Source: Chlorella sorokiniana (Eukaryota; Chlorophyta; Trebouxiophyceae; Chlorellales; Chlorellaceae). Taken from it: a stretch of DNA of 64,000 nucleotides. The position numbers and the translations under genes are program-made. Location: NCBI GenBank assembly GCA_025917655.1, contig CP084614.1:372001-436000 (forward strand), read 5' to 3'. Under the pieces are notes generated by a model. That model was not told the origin of the DNA. It ran no database searches and saw only the letters and a program-made list of their open reading frames with translations. Below, piece by piece: positions 12,626-24,298 of this stretch (position 1 is its first letter; every line of letters begins with the position of its first letter).

Positions 12626-14963
12626 ATGCAGCTGACACTGCGCACGACGGCACAGCTCTCGGTGCGGGCCGCACGCCCTGCCCGTGCCCCCCGCAGCGGC
12701 CGGCGGCCGGTGTGCGTTCGCGCAGAGAAAACCGGCAACCCAGGTGAGATCTGGGCGCTGTGTTAGCGCTGCAAGCTGCAGCGGCGCTGCATGGCTCGCA
12801 TATGGGCTCTACCACCCGGGAAGTTTGGGTTGGCGGGCAGCCCTGCTCGAGGCGCCCTGGCTGGAGCGCGTTGGGCGCAAGATTGCAAGAGCTGCTTGCG
12901 GGGTCCGCCCAGGGCTAGCCCCCGCTGACGCTGCTTCCGCCGCTGGCTGGCCGCGCCAGCACCCGTGCGTGATGACCGGCACACCCTCCGCCCTGCGCGC
13001 CCTCCCCCATCCCGCCCGACGTTCTGGCCAACCCGTGCTGCAGAGGTGGATGACAACATCGCGGCATACTGCTCCCTGGACAAGGATGGGCGCCGCCCGA
13101 CCACGAGCTCACCCTGGCCGAGAAGGAGCAGCTATTCATCGAGGCGATGGCGGTGAGCGCTGCTGCAGCAGCAGCTGCCCTCCCTTGACAGCTTCAGGCT
13201 TACTCACCTGTGCCAACCCAACGCTCACGCTCTGGATCCTCCTGTTATGTTAGCCGCCCCGACAGCCTGGCGGCGGTGCCAGCCAACATCCAGAAACAAC
13301 ATGGTGGGTCTGGTTCATGGTTCATCCCTCGGCGCCCTGTTTCCGTCGCAGGCCTTCTACTATGACCAGGAGCCGGTGCTTTCTGACTCTGAGTTTGACA
13401 ACCTGAAGCAGGAGCTGCAGTGGGAAGGTTCCAAGGTGGTGGTGCTCACGTGAGTCGGCGGCCCGGCCGCCTGCCCTGGCAGCCTCGCGGCGGCAGCGGG
13501 GCGGCAGGGACGGCGCAGCTGGCTGCAGCGCGCTGTTGCAGGGGCACGTTCGCAACTGCCGGCTGCTGGAGGGCACCCTCCCAAGCTCTCCATGCTGTCG
13601 CGTGCTCCTGTTCCCTTTGTTTTTCCTTCATTTTATGTGCGCAGGTCCTCGATCCCCAGCTCAACCGATCGGTTCTGCGCTGTGTGCAGGTCCGACGAGA
13701 AGCGGCTGCTGGAGGCGAAGCAGGCCTACAAGAAGGGGGCCCCCTTCCTGAGCGACGCCGAGTACGACGCGCTCAAGGCGCGCCTGGTCGGCTCCTCCGT
13801 CTTCCTGCTGCCCCGCGCCGGCCCCGCCTGCACGCTGGGCAAGCCCGACGAGCCGCGCGGCAAGAAGCAGGCCGAGGCGCAGGCCGACTGGGTGAAGATG
13901 GCGGCGCTGACCATCCCCCGCCCCTCATCGTGAGGCGCCGCCAGCGCCTGTTGTGCCAACACCCGCTGTGCACCCGCTGCTTCCACGGCGCTGTGCCCGT
14001 GGCGGTAGCCGCCGTCTGGCTGTGCATGCACCTGTCTGCAAAGCAGAGCTGAAAGATGCCTGCACGCAACTTTGTTCTTGGCTCCCATCTACAAGCAATC
14101 CCAAAGCTCTCGCTCCAAAACTCCCGACCCATTCTTCCATCCCCTTCCCCCCCCGCAGGTCACGAGCCTGCTGCTGGGCGCCGACCTGCTGACCGGCGGC
14201 AACCTGATGCACCTGCCGGGGTCGGTGGGCGCCTTTGTGTGGGGGCGGCATCGTGCTGCCGACCGTTTACGTGGTCACCGCCGCCGTCAACGGCTTCCTG
14301 TGGAAGGACGCGCTGGTGCTCAAGGTGGGCAGCCGCCTTGTTGTTGTTGGGTGTGAGGGAGCGCATTGCTGTTGGGTGTGAGGGGGCGTATGTGTGCAGT
14401 GCAGGAGGATAAAAATGTCTGGTCAGCGCAGGCAGCTGCCGGAGGGGCTGCAAGATGTTGGGGGCAGCCCCTCTGGCTCTGCCTCCATCCCCGAAACACA
14501 AACATGGGTGCCTCTCTGGCTCCCCGCCACCCAGCGCCCCAACGGTTGCCGCTCGCTTGGGACCGCCCCTGCAGGCCAACTGCCCCAACTGCGGCGAGCC
14601 CAACCTGAACTCCTACTTTGGCGACATCCTCACCGTGGCGGGGCCCCGCGACAAGAACACGGTCAAGTGCCCCTGCTGCTCCTCCACCCTCGAGTTTGAC
14701 GCCCAGAAGCGCGCGGTGAGTGAACACATCCAGTCGTGCTGTTTTGGGTGTGCTGTTTTGGGTGTGTCCAGGTGCTCGGGCTGTGTGGGGGTGGCAACGC
14801 CGTGTGGGGTGGCAGGCAGGAAGCACCTGTGCACCCCTGCTGGCCGCTCGCCAGATGAGCAGCCGGTGCCAGCTGTAGGGCCGTCGCCCTGGGTCGCTCA
14901 GCAGTTGCGCCACCTCCGCCCGCCGTCATGCAGGTGCTGGTCAGCGAGGCTGCGTCCTCCTGA
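12626..14963 (+). CDS. PGRL1: PGRL1, PGR5-like protein of thylakoid cyclic electron flow
   Basis: Seen: seven exons (12626-12743, 13044-13152, 13352-13449, 13690-13929, 14159-14324, 14575-14715, 14934-14963), all with GT..AG introns. Blocks in order: a Ser/Arg/Ala-rich transit peptide; NIAAYCSLDK; LTLAEKEQLFIEAMA; AFYYDQEP; the paired LSDSEFDNLK and LSDAEYDALK repeats; a hydrophobic hairpin (VTSLLLGADLL, then LPTVYVVTAAVNGFL); and a C-terminal CPNC..CPCC module. Known: PGRL1 works with PGR5 in antimycin-sensitive cyclic electron flow round photosystem I, and its conserved cysteines are redox active; the YCSLDK and GPAC cysteines and both CxxC pairs are present. Odd: three one-base frame breaks in G or C runs (13088-13090, 13915-13919, 14241-14245); correcting each restores the conserved sequence. 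A pseudogene is less likely because splice sites and all other codons are intact. Confidence 0.92.
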
Positions 14964-16461
14964 GGCGCCGGCAGTGCACCGATGCCCCAGCCGCCACCAG
15001 CGCCCGCCTCCCTTGGATGGAGTGGCGGCCCCACGGCATCTGTTAGCGCAGCAGAAGTTCTCCCCACCCGCCGCCTGTGCCTCCCACCCGGGTGAATGCA
15101 TTGCTGCGGGAAGCGCGGAAGTTTGTTGGAGCTTGCTTCCCATCGCACGCTCCACCCCTGATGGTCTTATGGCAGCGTTCGCTGGCTGCTCCCCACCGCT
15201 CCCTCCCCCCCCCCCGCCCCACCTATGTCCTTCGGATTGCTATTGCTTCCTGCCTTGGTGCTGTCTGGCCACGGGAACCGCTTCCGCTGCGCCTTATGTT
15301 AGCCACCAACCGAACGACCACTCCCGCCTCGGCAAGCGGCCGCCCCTGGCGCTGCCGATGCTGCTGGCTGCCCCCCACGTGCAGACCCCAGGCAACCTGG
15401 CCCACTTGTCTATATCTTGCCAGCAAGGCTCAGCCGTGGTCATGTAACCGCTGCTTTGCAAGCATCATGAGACCTTGCTCGGACCTGGGGCACCGCTCCT
15501 CTTGACTGCGGCGGCGGGCTGTTCAGGCGCCGCTTGCACCCATCATAGTGAAGCCCTGGCGGTTGCGCCGGCGGCGGCACAGGGGCGGTTTTATTGGTTC
15601 CTTCGCAACGCGCGTCGAGCGACGAAACAGGGAGAGTTTGGACGGGGAGGTCAAGACCCCGGCAGGGCGCTGGCGGGATGGCCCCTGGTTTTCGGCGCGA
15701 TGCCCGTTTCACTAATCGATTTTTAATAGCACGAAAGAGGCTTTTACGGACAAGGACAACTCAGGAGGGCTGAGGAGGGCCGGCGAAGGGTGCTCATCAA
15801 GACGCAGGAGTGGTTACTGACCGGCAAGGTGCTCAAGGTAAGCACAGGGGTCGCAGCTTTGAAAATTACGGGGCTCAGGGCCGGCGACCAGCTCAGCCGT
15901 TCGAAGCTGGTGCTACTAATTCGCCGCAAGGGTGGCCTCGCGCTGCTGGGGGCAGACGCGGGCCCCTGGCGAAGCTACCGGGCGTCACCAATCATGGGGT
16001 AGAGCGGCTGGCGCGTTGCCAACACATTGCGCCCTCCACCCCATCGTTGTTTTGCGCCTGCGCGGCTGCTAGCGGGCGTTGCGCCCCGATCTCCCTCATC
16101 AGCGCCATCATAGCACCATATCCTTGCTCCAGCAGCCCACAGCGCACGCTTCCCTGCCTCACCCAGGGTGGCGCTTGCTCCCGAATGCAGGACGGCGCCT
16201 CCACCCCTGCCTTCCTGCCTCGACCTTTTTGCTCGTCCACACTTTCAGGTGCGTGATCGGGGGTTTGAGCCCCTGTTGAGGCGCTCCCCGAGCCTGGGAG
16301 CAAGGACACCACCGCAACGCCCTTTCGCCTGCTTTGCTCTGCTGCCCCTTCCGCCCTGCACCCCTTCCTGTTTCCACTGATCCACTGCCACCGGTGCTGA
16401 CCAGCTGCGCGCTTGATGCTCCACGCTTTGATTGCAGTGCCTCGGCTGCAGCTAGTGGGGC
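14964..16461. other. Intergenic: PGRL1 3' flank and E2F upstream region
   Basis: No conserved coding block. The first 480 bp are probably PGRL1 3' UTR up to the TGTAA at 15443. A short open frame (15790-16002, plus) has no recognisable motif and no splice partner. The rest is GC-rich and probably holds the E2F promoter and perhaps an untranslated first exon. Confidence 0.5.
15443..15447 (+). terminator. TGTAA polyadenylation signal, PGRL1
   Basis: TGTAA is the usual green-algal polyadenylation signal. This copy is the first on the plus strand after the PGRL1 stop, about 480 bases downstream. Assignment is by position only. Confidence 0.5.
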
Positions 16462-19400
16462 ATGCCAGTGCCGCTGCTGCCGCCTCCCAAGCCACCGGTG
16501 ATGCCCGAACCGCCTGCTGACAGCGACAGCCCGCAAGATTCGCCTGTGCACGGCGGCGGCAAGAAGCAGCAGCAGCAGCAGGGCGGTGACGAGCAGCAGC
16601 AGCCGCAGCAGCAGCCAGATCAGCCGGCTGGGAAGGGCGCCAAGCTGGCGGCCGCGCCGCGGAGCCGGCAACAGACGCCAACGGCGCCGACGCTGGCGGC
16701 AAGCCTGCACCCGGCCCGACGAGCACGACGACAACACGGCTGCTGCGCTGCTGCTGGGCATGGGTTCCAAGTCGGACAGCGACGGCGGCGGCTCCGCCGG
16801 CAGCAGCGGCCGCAACGCCGCCAACGGCGGCGCGCGCGCCGCGCCGCCGCTCTGAGCGCGGCGCGTCCGCTGCCAACGGTGCTGCCGAGGCGCTGAACGG
16901 CGGCGGGGGCGAGGAGGAGGGGCAGGAGTCTGAGGAGGAGGAGGAGGAGGAGGAGGAGGAGAGGGGCGGGCGCGGCAAGGGCCGGCGCCGTGGCGGCGGC
17001 CTGCGCCGCTCCACACGCCGCGGCCGCACCCCCGCCTACCGCGCCTCCGAGCTGCTGGGCTCCGGCTCAGACGACGAGTTTGACCCCGGCAGCAAGCGCG
17101 CAGCCAAGGCCACCGGTGTGCGGCTGCGCGGCACGCCGATGCTGGCTGGGCCCTGGTTGCTGCCCGAGCGCGCATGCCGCCCAGGGAGCCCATGCATGGG
17201 GCGCAGCGACGGCCGTGCAACCGCCACCTGGCAGCCTGTCTGAGCGCCCCCCTCTCCCGCTCCCGGTCTGGCCCCCCCTGCAGCGTCAGGCGCAGCGCGA
17301 GCCCCGCGGCAGCGGTGCCACAGAAGAGCGAGCTGACGCTGCTCTGCGAGCGCTTCCAGCAGCAGTTTGGGCACCTGCAGGTGAGGCCTGGCGCCGGCGC
17401 TGGCCCCCAACCGCATGCCTGGACGGTTTGGGTGGCTGCTGTGAAACGCGCATCGAGCAGGCCACATGCTCCACGCTGCCAGAGCTGCACTGTGGCCGAT
17501 GCCCACACACGACGCCAGCCTCGCCACTGATGATTGTACCCTCCGCTTTCCCACCCACCCCGCCCCCGCCCCCGCGCCCCCACTGCCCCCGCCCCCACCT
17601 TCCCACCCGCCCCCGCCACCCCACCGCCCCCCGCCCCACCTTCCCACCCGCCCCGCCCCGCCACCCCACCCCCACCCGGCAGACCGACGGCTCCCCCAAC
17701 CAGCTCATGCTCAACGATGTGGCCGAGGCGCTGGGGGTGCCGCGCCGCAGGCTCTACGACGTCATCAACGTGTTCGAGTCAATCGAGGTGAGTGAGTTGT
17801 GTGTGGGGGGTGGTGGTGGTGTGGGGAGGGGCTGCCGCCCCTGTGCGGTGCCAGCCTCCTGCGCCGCGTTTCTTGGCAGCTCACCGCAGCGTCGCCGCCG
17901 CCCGTCGCTGCCCCCCGTTACTCGCAGGTGATGCGGCGCGTGGGCAAGCTGATGTATGAGTGGGTGGGCTTCAGCCACCTGCCCACCCTGCTGGAGCAGC
18001 TGGCGGAGGACGAGGCCAACGGTGGGGATTTTCTTTTTGGGGGGGAAGGGGGCGTTGAGCCCAGCCGCTTCCGTGGTGGCACACTCTCTCTGGTTGCTTG
18101 CGGGCCGCGGCAGCCGCTCTCTGGCCACGGCCGCGACGTTTGCGCGTGTGTGGAGCGGCGTGGGTGGCGCGGGGCGGGGCGGCGCTGTGCATGGTTGCCT
18201 GACCGCTCGCCGCCGCCCCCGCCGCCGCCTGCAGGTGTGCCAGTGGAGGACCGCATCCGCCGCGCCCCCACCCTCATCATCGTGAACGAGCAGGGGGAGG
18301 AGATTGGGTCGGGCAAGGGCAACAGCCACTCGCTGTGGGTGCTGTCCCGCCGCCTCGTGCGCATGCTGCTGAAGCAGCAGGGCCCCATCGCGCTGACCGC
18401 CGCCGCCGCCGTGCTGGTGGGCCCCGGCGGCGTCGCCGACCCCAGCAAGCACCGCAGCCAGACGCAGGTGCGAGCGGCTGCCCTGGCGTGGGGGCGTGTG
18501 GCGGGTCCGGGCAGGGTGTGTGCCCCCTTGGCCGTCAAGCCCCCCCTTCTTGGCTCCCCCTGCCCAATGGAGCCCCGCCTAGCTCTAGAACACCCCCTGA
18601 CGCCCATTGCTGCCCAAAACGGAGCCCCTCCTCAACCTGGGTTAGAACCCCTGAGGAGACTCACACTTCTGCTCTGCCGTAAACCTGGCTTCTCTCTTAG
18701 CCCGGGCCTTCCTACCCCCCACCCAACCCACCCCCCCCCCAAAAAAACAAAATGCACACGGAAGCTTGCCTCCCGTTTGATCCAAGCCCCCCTCCCCCCC
18801 ACACCCCGCGAGCAGATCACGGTTGAGCGCCGCCTGTACGACATCGGCTCCATCCTTTGCTCCGTGGGCCTGCTGGAGCGCATCTACATGAAGAAGCGGT
18901 GGGGCCGCTGCTCAACCTGCTGTGTGCTGCTCCTCCTCCTCAACCTGCTGTGTGCTGCTGCTCCTCCTCCAAGCTGCTGCTTGCTGCCCCTCCTCCATGC
19001 TGCTGTGTGCGCTGCTGGTTCTCTGCACACACTGAGGAGCGGCGGTTGAGTGCCGCCATGCACACGTGCCATCACAGTGTCTGTCCTGTGCTGCTGCCCT
19101 GCACGGCAAGCAGCCTAGCAGCGCTGGCACGGCATGGCACGTCGTGCCTTCCCTGCAGCCTGCCGTCGCCCGTTCTCTCGATAGGAATGCGACCAACGCA
19201 TTTGCCCCCTCCCCCCCTTCCACCATGTTTCGTCCTCCGCAGGCAGCCGGCCTTTGAGTGGGTATATGGCTGGCGCCCGGCGATGCCCACGACCCCCAAG
19301 CTCCCCAACCGCTTGGCCGCTGCCGACGACGAGGCAGCGGGCGGCGGCGCCGCCCGCGCGGCGGCCGCAAGCGCACCAACGCGGCCAAGGCGGCGGCGGC

Positions 19401-20978
19401 GGCAGCTGCGGCAGCAGACCCCGCCAAGCGCTTGCGCACCGCGGCCGAGGCGTCGGCGGAGGCTGCGGCCATGGCGGCGGCGGGTGGAGGCATGGGCATG
19501 GGGCCGATGGGACACTTTGGCATGCACATGGGCGGCTTTGGGCCGATGATGGTGCCGCCCGGCATGCCGATGCCCCCTGGCGCCGCCTCTCCCGCCATGT
19601 TCATGCCGGGGCCCTGCCGGGCATGCCAGCCATGGTGAGGGTTGACCTGTGGCAGCCGATCTGCGCGGGGCGGGAGCAGGGCGGTTGCTTGCCCTGCAGC
19701 GGTGCCTCTGCTGCTGCACGCCGGCGCAGCGGCGGGCGGCGGCGGCGGCGCTGCCGTGACCCCGGGGGACAGCATGATGCGCGATCTGCCCTGAGCCCAG
19801 CGCATGTGGAACGCGCCCATCATGCCCCCCGTCCCACCCCCGCCACCCCCCACCCCACCCGGTTGTGCGTAGCCCGGCGACGACAAGGCGGCTGCTGCTG
19901 CAGCCATGAACGGCATGCCCATGCCCTTCTTCGCGCCGCCGGGCTTCTTCCAGCATCCTATGATGCAGGTAGGCGGCGGGCTTGCGGGCTGCGGGGTGGG
20001 GACAGGCGGGGGGTGCAGCAGCGCCCGGGGTGTGGGGCGGCGGGGAAGGGCGGCGACGCAGCGGCGGGCTGGGGCTGGGCGGCGGGGAAGGGCTTTGAGG
20101 GCGGGGGCCGCGGCCTGGGGGCTGCGGTCAGGGCCTGAAGAATGAGGGGCCGCTTGAGCGCCGCCACACCGACCGGCGGCGTGTCTGTGCCTGCAGATGA
20201 ACGGCGTTTCGATGGCGATGCCTGCGGCTGCGGCAGCTGCCGCCGAGCCCAGCCCTGCCACCGCGGAAGGCACGGGCCCCGCGGCATCCGGAGACTCGGC
20301 AGCCCCCGCCGGTCCGGGCGGCGCGGCCGACGGCATGGCGGGCATGGCTGGCATGGCGGGTGGCCCGCCTGGCATGCTGATGTGGCACCCCAGATGATGA
20401 TGAACCCAGCCATGATGCAGCAGTTCCAAATGCAGCAGGCCGCCATGCTGAAAGGCAGCGAGCACCAGGCCGGCGGCAAGCCTGGCATGGCCGCTGCGGC
20501 GCCGCCGCAGTACCCGGGTGCGTACCGCGTTAGCTGTGTTGTGTTCTTCGATTCTATGTATTACACAACCGCCTGTGCCTACACCATGATTGCGCTGCTG
20601 ATGCACGGCTGTGCTCTGTGCCCTGTGCGCGACACCTTGGACGGGCGGCGCACGCCTGCCTTGCTTGCTTGGCCTGGGGTTTCAGGGCGTGCTGCCGACC
20701 GCCGCCGCCGTCTTCCCCGCTGCCGTGCAGGCATGATGATGGCGCCGGGCATGATGATGGCGCCGTACCCAATGATGCCGCCCATGCAGGTGCCCCAGCC
20801 CGCCGCCGCTGCTGGGGGTGGCAGGGCTCTGTCCTGCCTGCGCGTTGCTGCACGCCCGCCTGGCCCTCCGCCGCCGCTGCTTCTCACCCAGCTCTCTCAC
20901 CCAGTCTGCCCGGCCCCCTCAACGCAGAACTTTGTGCCTGTGGGGGCTGGCGCTGCCGGCGTGGCTGCGCCGCAGTGA
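16462..20978 (+). CDS. Atypical E2F transcription factor (E2F7/8 / DEL type) with two winged-helix domains
   Basis: Seen: polyQ and Asp/Glu-rich N-terminal part (16462-17150). Winged helix 1 spans an exon ending at 17380 (SELTLLCERF), 17683-17787 (VPRRRLYDVINVFESIE) and 17938-18021 (MRRVGKLMYEWVGFSHL). Winged helix 2 spans 18235-18467 (SLWVLSRRLVRMLL), 18816-18898 (VERRLYDIGSILCSVGLLER) and 19243 on (QPAFEWVYGW). All junctions are GT..AG and in frame. Known: E2F proteins with duplicated DNA-binding domains bind E2F sites without a DP partner and usually repress S-phase genes; no dimerisation or Rb-binding segment was seen. The C-terminus (about 19400-20978) is Ala-rich, then Met/Pro/Gly-rich (MGMGPMGHFGMHMGGFGPM). 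Odd: frame breaks near 16700 and 16850 in G/C-rich sequence and in the Met-rich tail near 20390. The start at 16462 is the first ATG of the open frame; an earlier exon is possible. Confidence 0.82.
18907..19015 (+). repeat. Imperfect CTG/CTC-rich repeats in an E2F intron
   Basis: Tandem imperfect copies of a unit containing CAACCTGCTGTGTGCTGCT, degenerating to CTGCTG and CTCCTC tracts, just after the donor of the intron that splits winged helix 2. Confidence 0.7.
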
Positions 20979-22354
20979 GCGGCGCCGCCGACACGGCAAC
21001 CGCCGCCTGTGGGGTGACCTCCTCCCCTCCCGGCTCCCGGCCCTGCTTCCGCTCCTGATCAGGGCTGCATCGCCGCCGGGATGGGTTGGCGGGGCCTGTC
21101 GCCGCAGTGAGACGGCTGGGCATCTGCATTGCTCTGCATTCCCTTTGCGCCCGCCTGCGCCCCGCCCGGGCCGGCGGGCGCCCCCTGGGTTGGGCCGCCG
21201 CCCGCGGCCGCCACGGTGCATCTCACCAACTCAAGCTTGACTTCCGCCTGTTGGCCAGGCGCCGCCTGCCTGGCTCAACATGCCCCCCGCTTCCGCTTAG
21301 TAGTGCCTGGGCTCTCGGCGTCCGTTTTGATCGCGCTATCCCTCCGCATCCCCGCCCCGCGGCGTTTTCCTCTCGAGCTGCCACCAACAAACCCCGCAAA
21401 CCACTCTTTTTCCCTACCCACGGTTTCCAAGTTCCTTTGCACGCAACCTTTTGGGCCACATCCGCAGTTGTGGGGGACCATTCTCTCTCCCTCTCTCCCC
21501 TTTGCTCCCGCTGCCCCAGCACTGTTTGCGTCCTGACACACTGCCCCTGTCTCCTCTCTTCCACCCTCACCACCCTGTCCTGGACTGTCATGCCCCGCTG
21601 GTGCAACGACGCTCTGCCGTGGCGCCACACGCTCAGGCCGGCGAAGGTGTCGGTGGCTGTTCCGCAGGCACCTTTATGATGGGCAAGGCCGCCACCTCTG
21701 CAAGCCAGTGGCAGCCTCCTCCTGCCGCTCCGTGGGAAGAGGGTGTGCTTGGCTCGCTGTTCAGCGGTGTGTGCCTCTGCCCGGTGGAAGGAGGCTGATG
21801 GAAGGGGTGGCAGGGCCAGGAAGCGGAGTAGTCATTGGGGCGGCGGCTGCTGCTGCCCGCTGCCTGAACGTCGCCCCTTTGCCTCGGCCCCCTTCCGGAA
21901 ACTTTGCCCAAAAGTCAACAATCGGATACAACAGGCATGCATTTGCTTTACAGCACAGGAGGCTGGAGACCTGAGGGCGTGCAACAGGTAAGCCGGGGCC
22001 GCCATCGCCGGGTGCAGCCCTCGCATGTCCATTGTGGCGCATTGTGCTCGGTCTTGGATTCGAAAGGTTTTCCTGCACTTCTCCTCCCTGTGGGCGCTGA
22101 GGGTCCCTTGTGCTTTGAGCACGCTCGCTGGGGAGCACCATCTTTCTGGCCTTCCCTGACGTTTTCATTTACATCACACGTTCAGAGGCGTAACTACACA
22201 CCGGAGCAGGCACCTCGTCGACCTCCGCCGGCTTGGGATAAAACTCTCAGCCTGTAGGGTAGCGCTCCCTCACGGGCCCTTGCGGCTCTCGAAAAGGGCA
22301 TATCCTGACGAACGCTACATGTTGCATTAGCGTGGGCTGGTGCACGCAGCCGAA
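20979..22354. other. Intergenic: E2F 3' flank and LOV-kinase promoter
   Basis: No coding block recognised on either strand. The sequence becomes less GC-rich toward 21300-22250. A TATA-like GATAAAA lies at 22237-22243, about 112 bp before the proposed LOV-kinase ATG. No TGTAA was found soon after the E2F stop. Confidence 0.5.
22237..22243 (+). promoter_or_regulatory. TATA-like element upstream of the LOV kinase
   Basis: GATAAAA, the best TATA-like string in the 300 bp before the ATG at 22355, at a spacing that allows a normal 5' leader. Position and match only. Confidence 0.3.
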
Positions 22355-24264
22355 ATGTCGTCGGCGAAGCGGCGCGGCAGGGGCGGCGCCCCCTCGACCC
22401 GCCCCCAAGCTGGGCCTGCCGGGCAGCCGGCCCGGCAGCTTAGATGGCTTGGCCACCTTTCAGTACGTGCCGGAGAGCATACAACAGGTGCGCGGCGCGC
22501 CAGCAGGGCTGCGGCAGCCCTGCGCCGGGCAGCCGCCGGCTGAAGCGCAAAGCCTGCTGCCGCTCGCTTGCTGTTGGCCACTCCCTCCCCCGCCTCCCGC
22601 CTGCCACAGGTGATGCTCATTCAGGAGCTCCAGGAGAAGGTTGCCGAGCTTGAGGAGGCGCTGAAGCGGGAGCAGGACCGCAGCAAGCTGCTGCTCAGCG
22701 ACCTGAGCCGGCTGCGGCGGCAGCGCGATCGCCCCCGGCGGCTCCGCCTCGTCCGGAGGCTCCTCCCCCGCCTCGCCTCCCCCTCCCGCCTCGGCTCACT
22801 CTCCCTAGACTCCTCCACAGCAGCAGCGGGGGTCCGGCCCCGCAGGCGGCGGCTCGCCGTTTGCGGCCGCGGCGGGGGCGACGGCGAGGGCGGGTCGGCG
22901 GCGCGCCGCCCGCGCCCGCCACCACCGACACCGTCGCCGCCAGCCGCGCGGCGCTGGAGCTGCTCTACCTGAAGGAGCGGGCCATGGATGCGGCAAAGGA
23001 CGGCATCGTGATCGCCGACTGCAGCCAGCCGGACATGCCGCTCATCTATGCCAACGAGGGCTTCGCCCGCATGACCGGCTACAGCCGCTCCGACGTGCTG
23101 GGGCGCAACTGCCGGTGCGGGCTGCCCACCGGCCTTCTCTTGCCACCCCTTGCCTGTTGGCGGGCTGTGCGGGCCGTGGGGGCCCCATGGGGCGTTATGG
23201 CCGCGGCACGCAGCCAGGGGATCAACGCTGCTGGGCTGGAGGGACCCGCATGCTCGCTCTCTCCCCTTTAACCCGCCGACACCCCGCCTTGACAAGTGTT
23301 CGCACGGCCCTTTCCCCTCTATTCCTTGTGGGTGCAGGTTCCTGCAAGATCCGCCGGCAAGTGCTGCGGGTGCGGCGGCGCCGCGCGAAGCCAACACCGC
23401 AGCGGTCAACGAGCTGCGGCAGAGCATCAAGGCGGGGCAGCCGTGCGTGGTTCAGCTCATGGTGAGGCGCCTTCTCCTGGTTGTTGCTGTTCTGATCCTC
23501 CTGCCTGCCCCGACGCTCCTCGCCTCCTCCGTCGTGGTCGGCAAGCTGCTGCCCTCCTGCCGCCGCCGCCTCCACCGCGCGGGGCATCACCGTCGCAGCT
23601 GCGCTGGAGGCCGCTTCTCACAGCAATCCCCCGTGCTTGCTCTCTTCACCAGCTTCCTTCCTCTCTCGCCAGCTTCCTTCCCAGCCCCAGGCTCGCTCCC
23701 GCCCGGCGCTGCCAACGCGTGCACCTCACCTCCCTTCTTGTCTCCCCTGCCCCGCCCGCCACTACTCTCTCCTGCGTGCAGAACTACAAGCGCAACGGGG
23801 ACCCCTTCATTAACTACCTGTCGCTCAACCCCGTGCACGACGCGCTGGGCCGCCTCACACACTACGTCGGGGTGCAGGTGCGTGTGTGTGCGAGTGTGGG
23901 TGTGTACGTATGTGTGTGTGTGCGTGTGTGCGTATGTGTGTGTGTGTGTGCGTGTGTGTGTGTGTTTTAAGGGGGGAATTGGTGCTTGCGCGGGGTTGCA
24001 GTTGCAGATGCGCAAAACCATCCTCAACTGTCGGCGGGCACCTTGCTTCCATTACGGAGCTGCACAGTGCTGTGCTGCATCGCTCCGGGTGGCACTGCCA
24101 ACATGCCATGCTATGCCGTGATGTACCGCTCTGTGCCACCCCCAACCGCTGCCGCAGAGCGACATCACGGAGCTGGTGCAGCACCGGCGCGCTGAGCTGG
24201 CAGCGCGGCACGCCGCTCTGCAGGCGGCCGCCGCCACCGAGGCCAAGAGCCAGTTCTTGGCGCG

Positions 24265-24298
<34 letters not shown>

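Noticed and set aside
13080-14250. PGRL1 as a pseudogene because of frame breaks
   Set aside because: The breaks sit in G/C runs, each is mended by one base, splice sites and conserved codons are intact, and unrelated neighbouring genes show the same defect.
15675-15700. E2F-like site (TTTTCGGCGC) upstream of the E2F gene, suggesting autoregulation
   Set aside because: It has one base too many for the TTTSSCGC consensus, and such GC-rich matches are expected by chance here.
15790-16002. Short plus-strand frame between PGRL1 and E2F as a separate gene
   Set aside because: No motif, no signal sequence, no splice partner and no conserved feature. It falls within chance expectation for this base composition.
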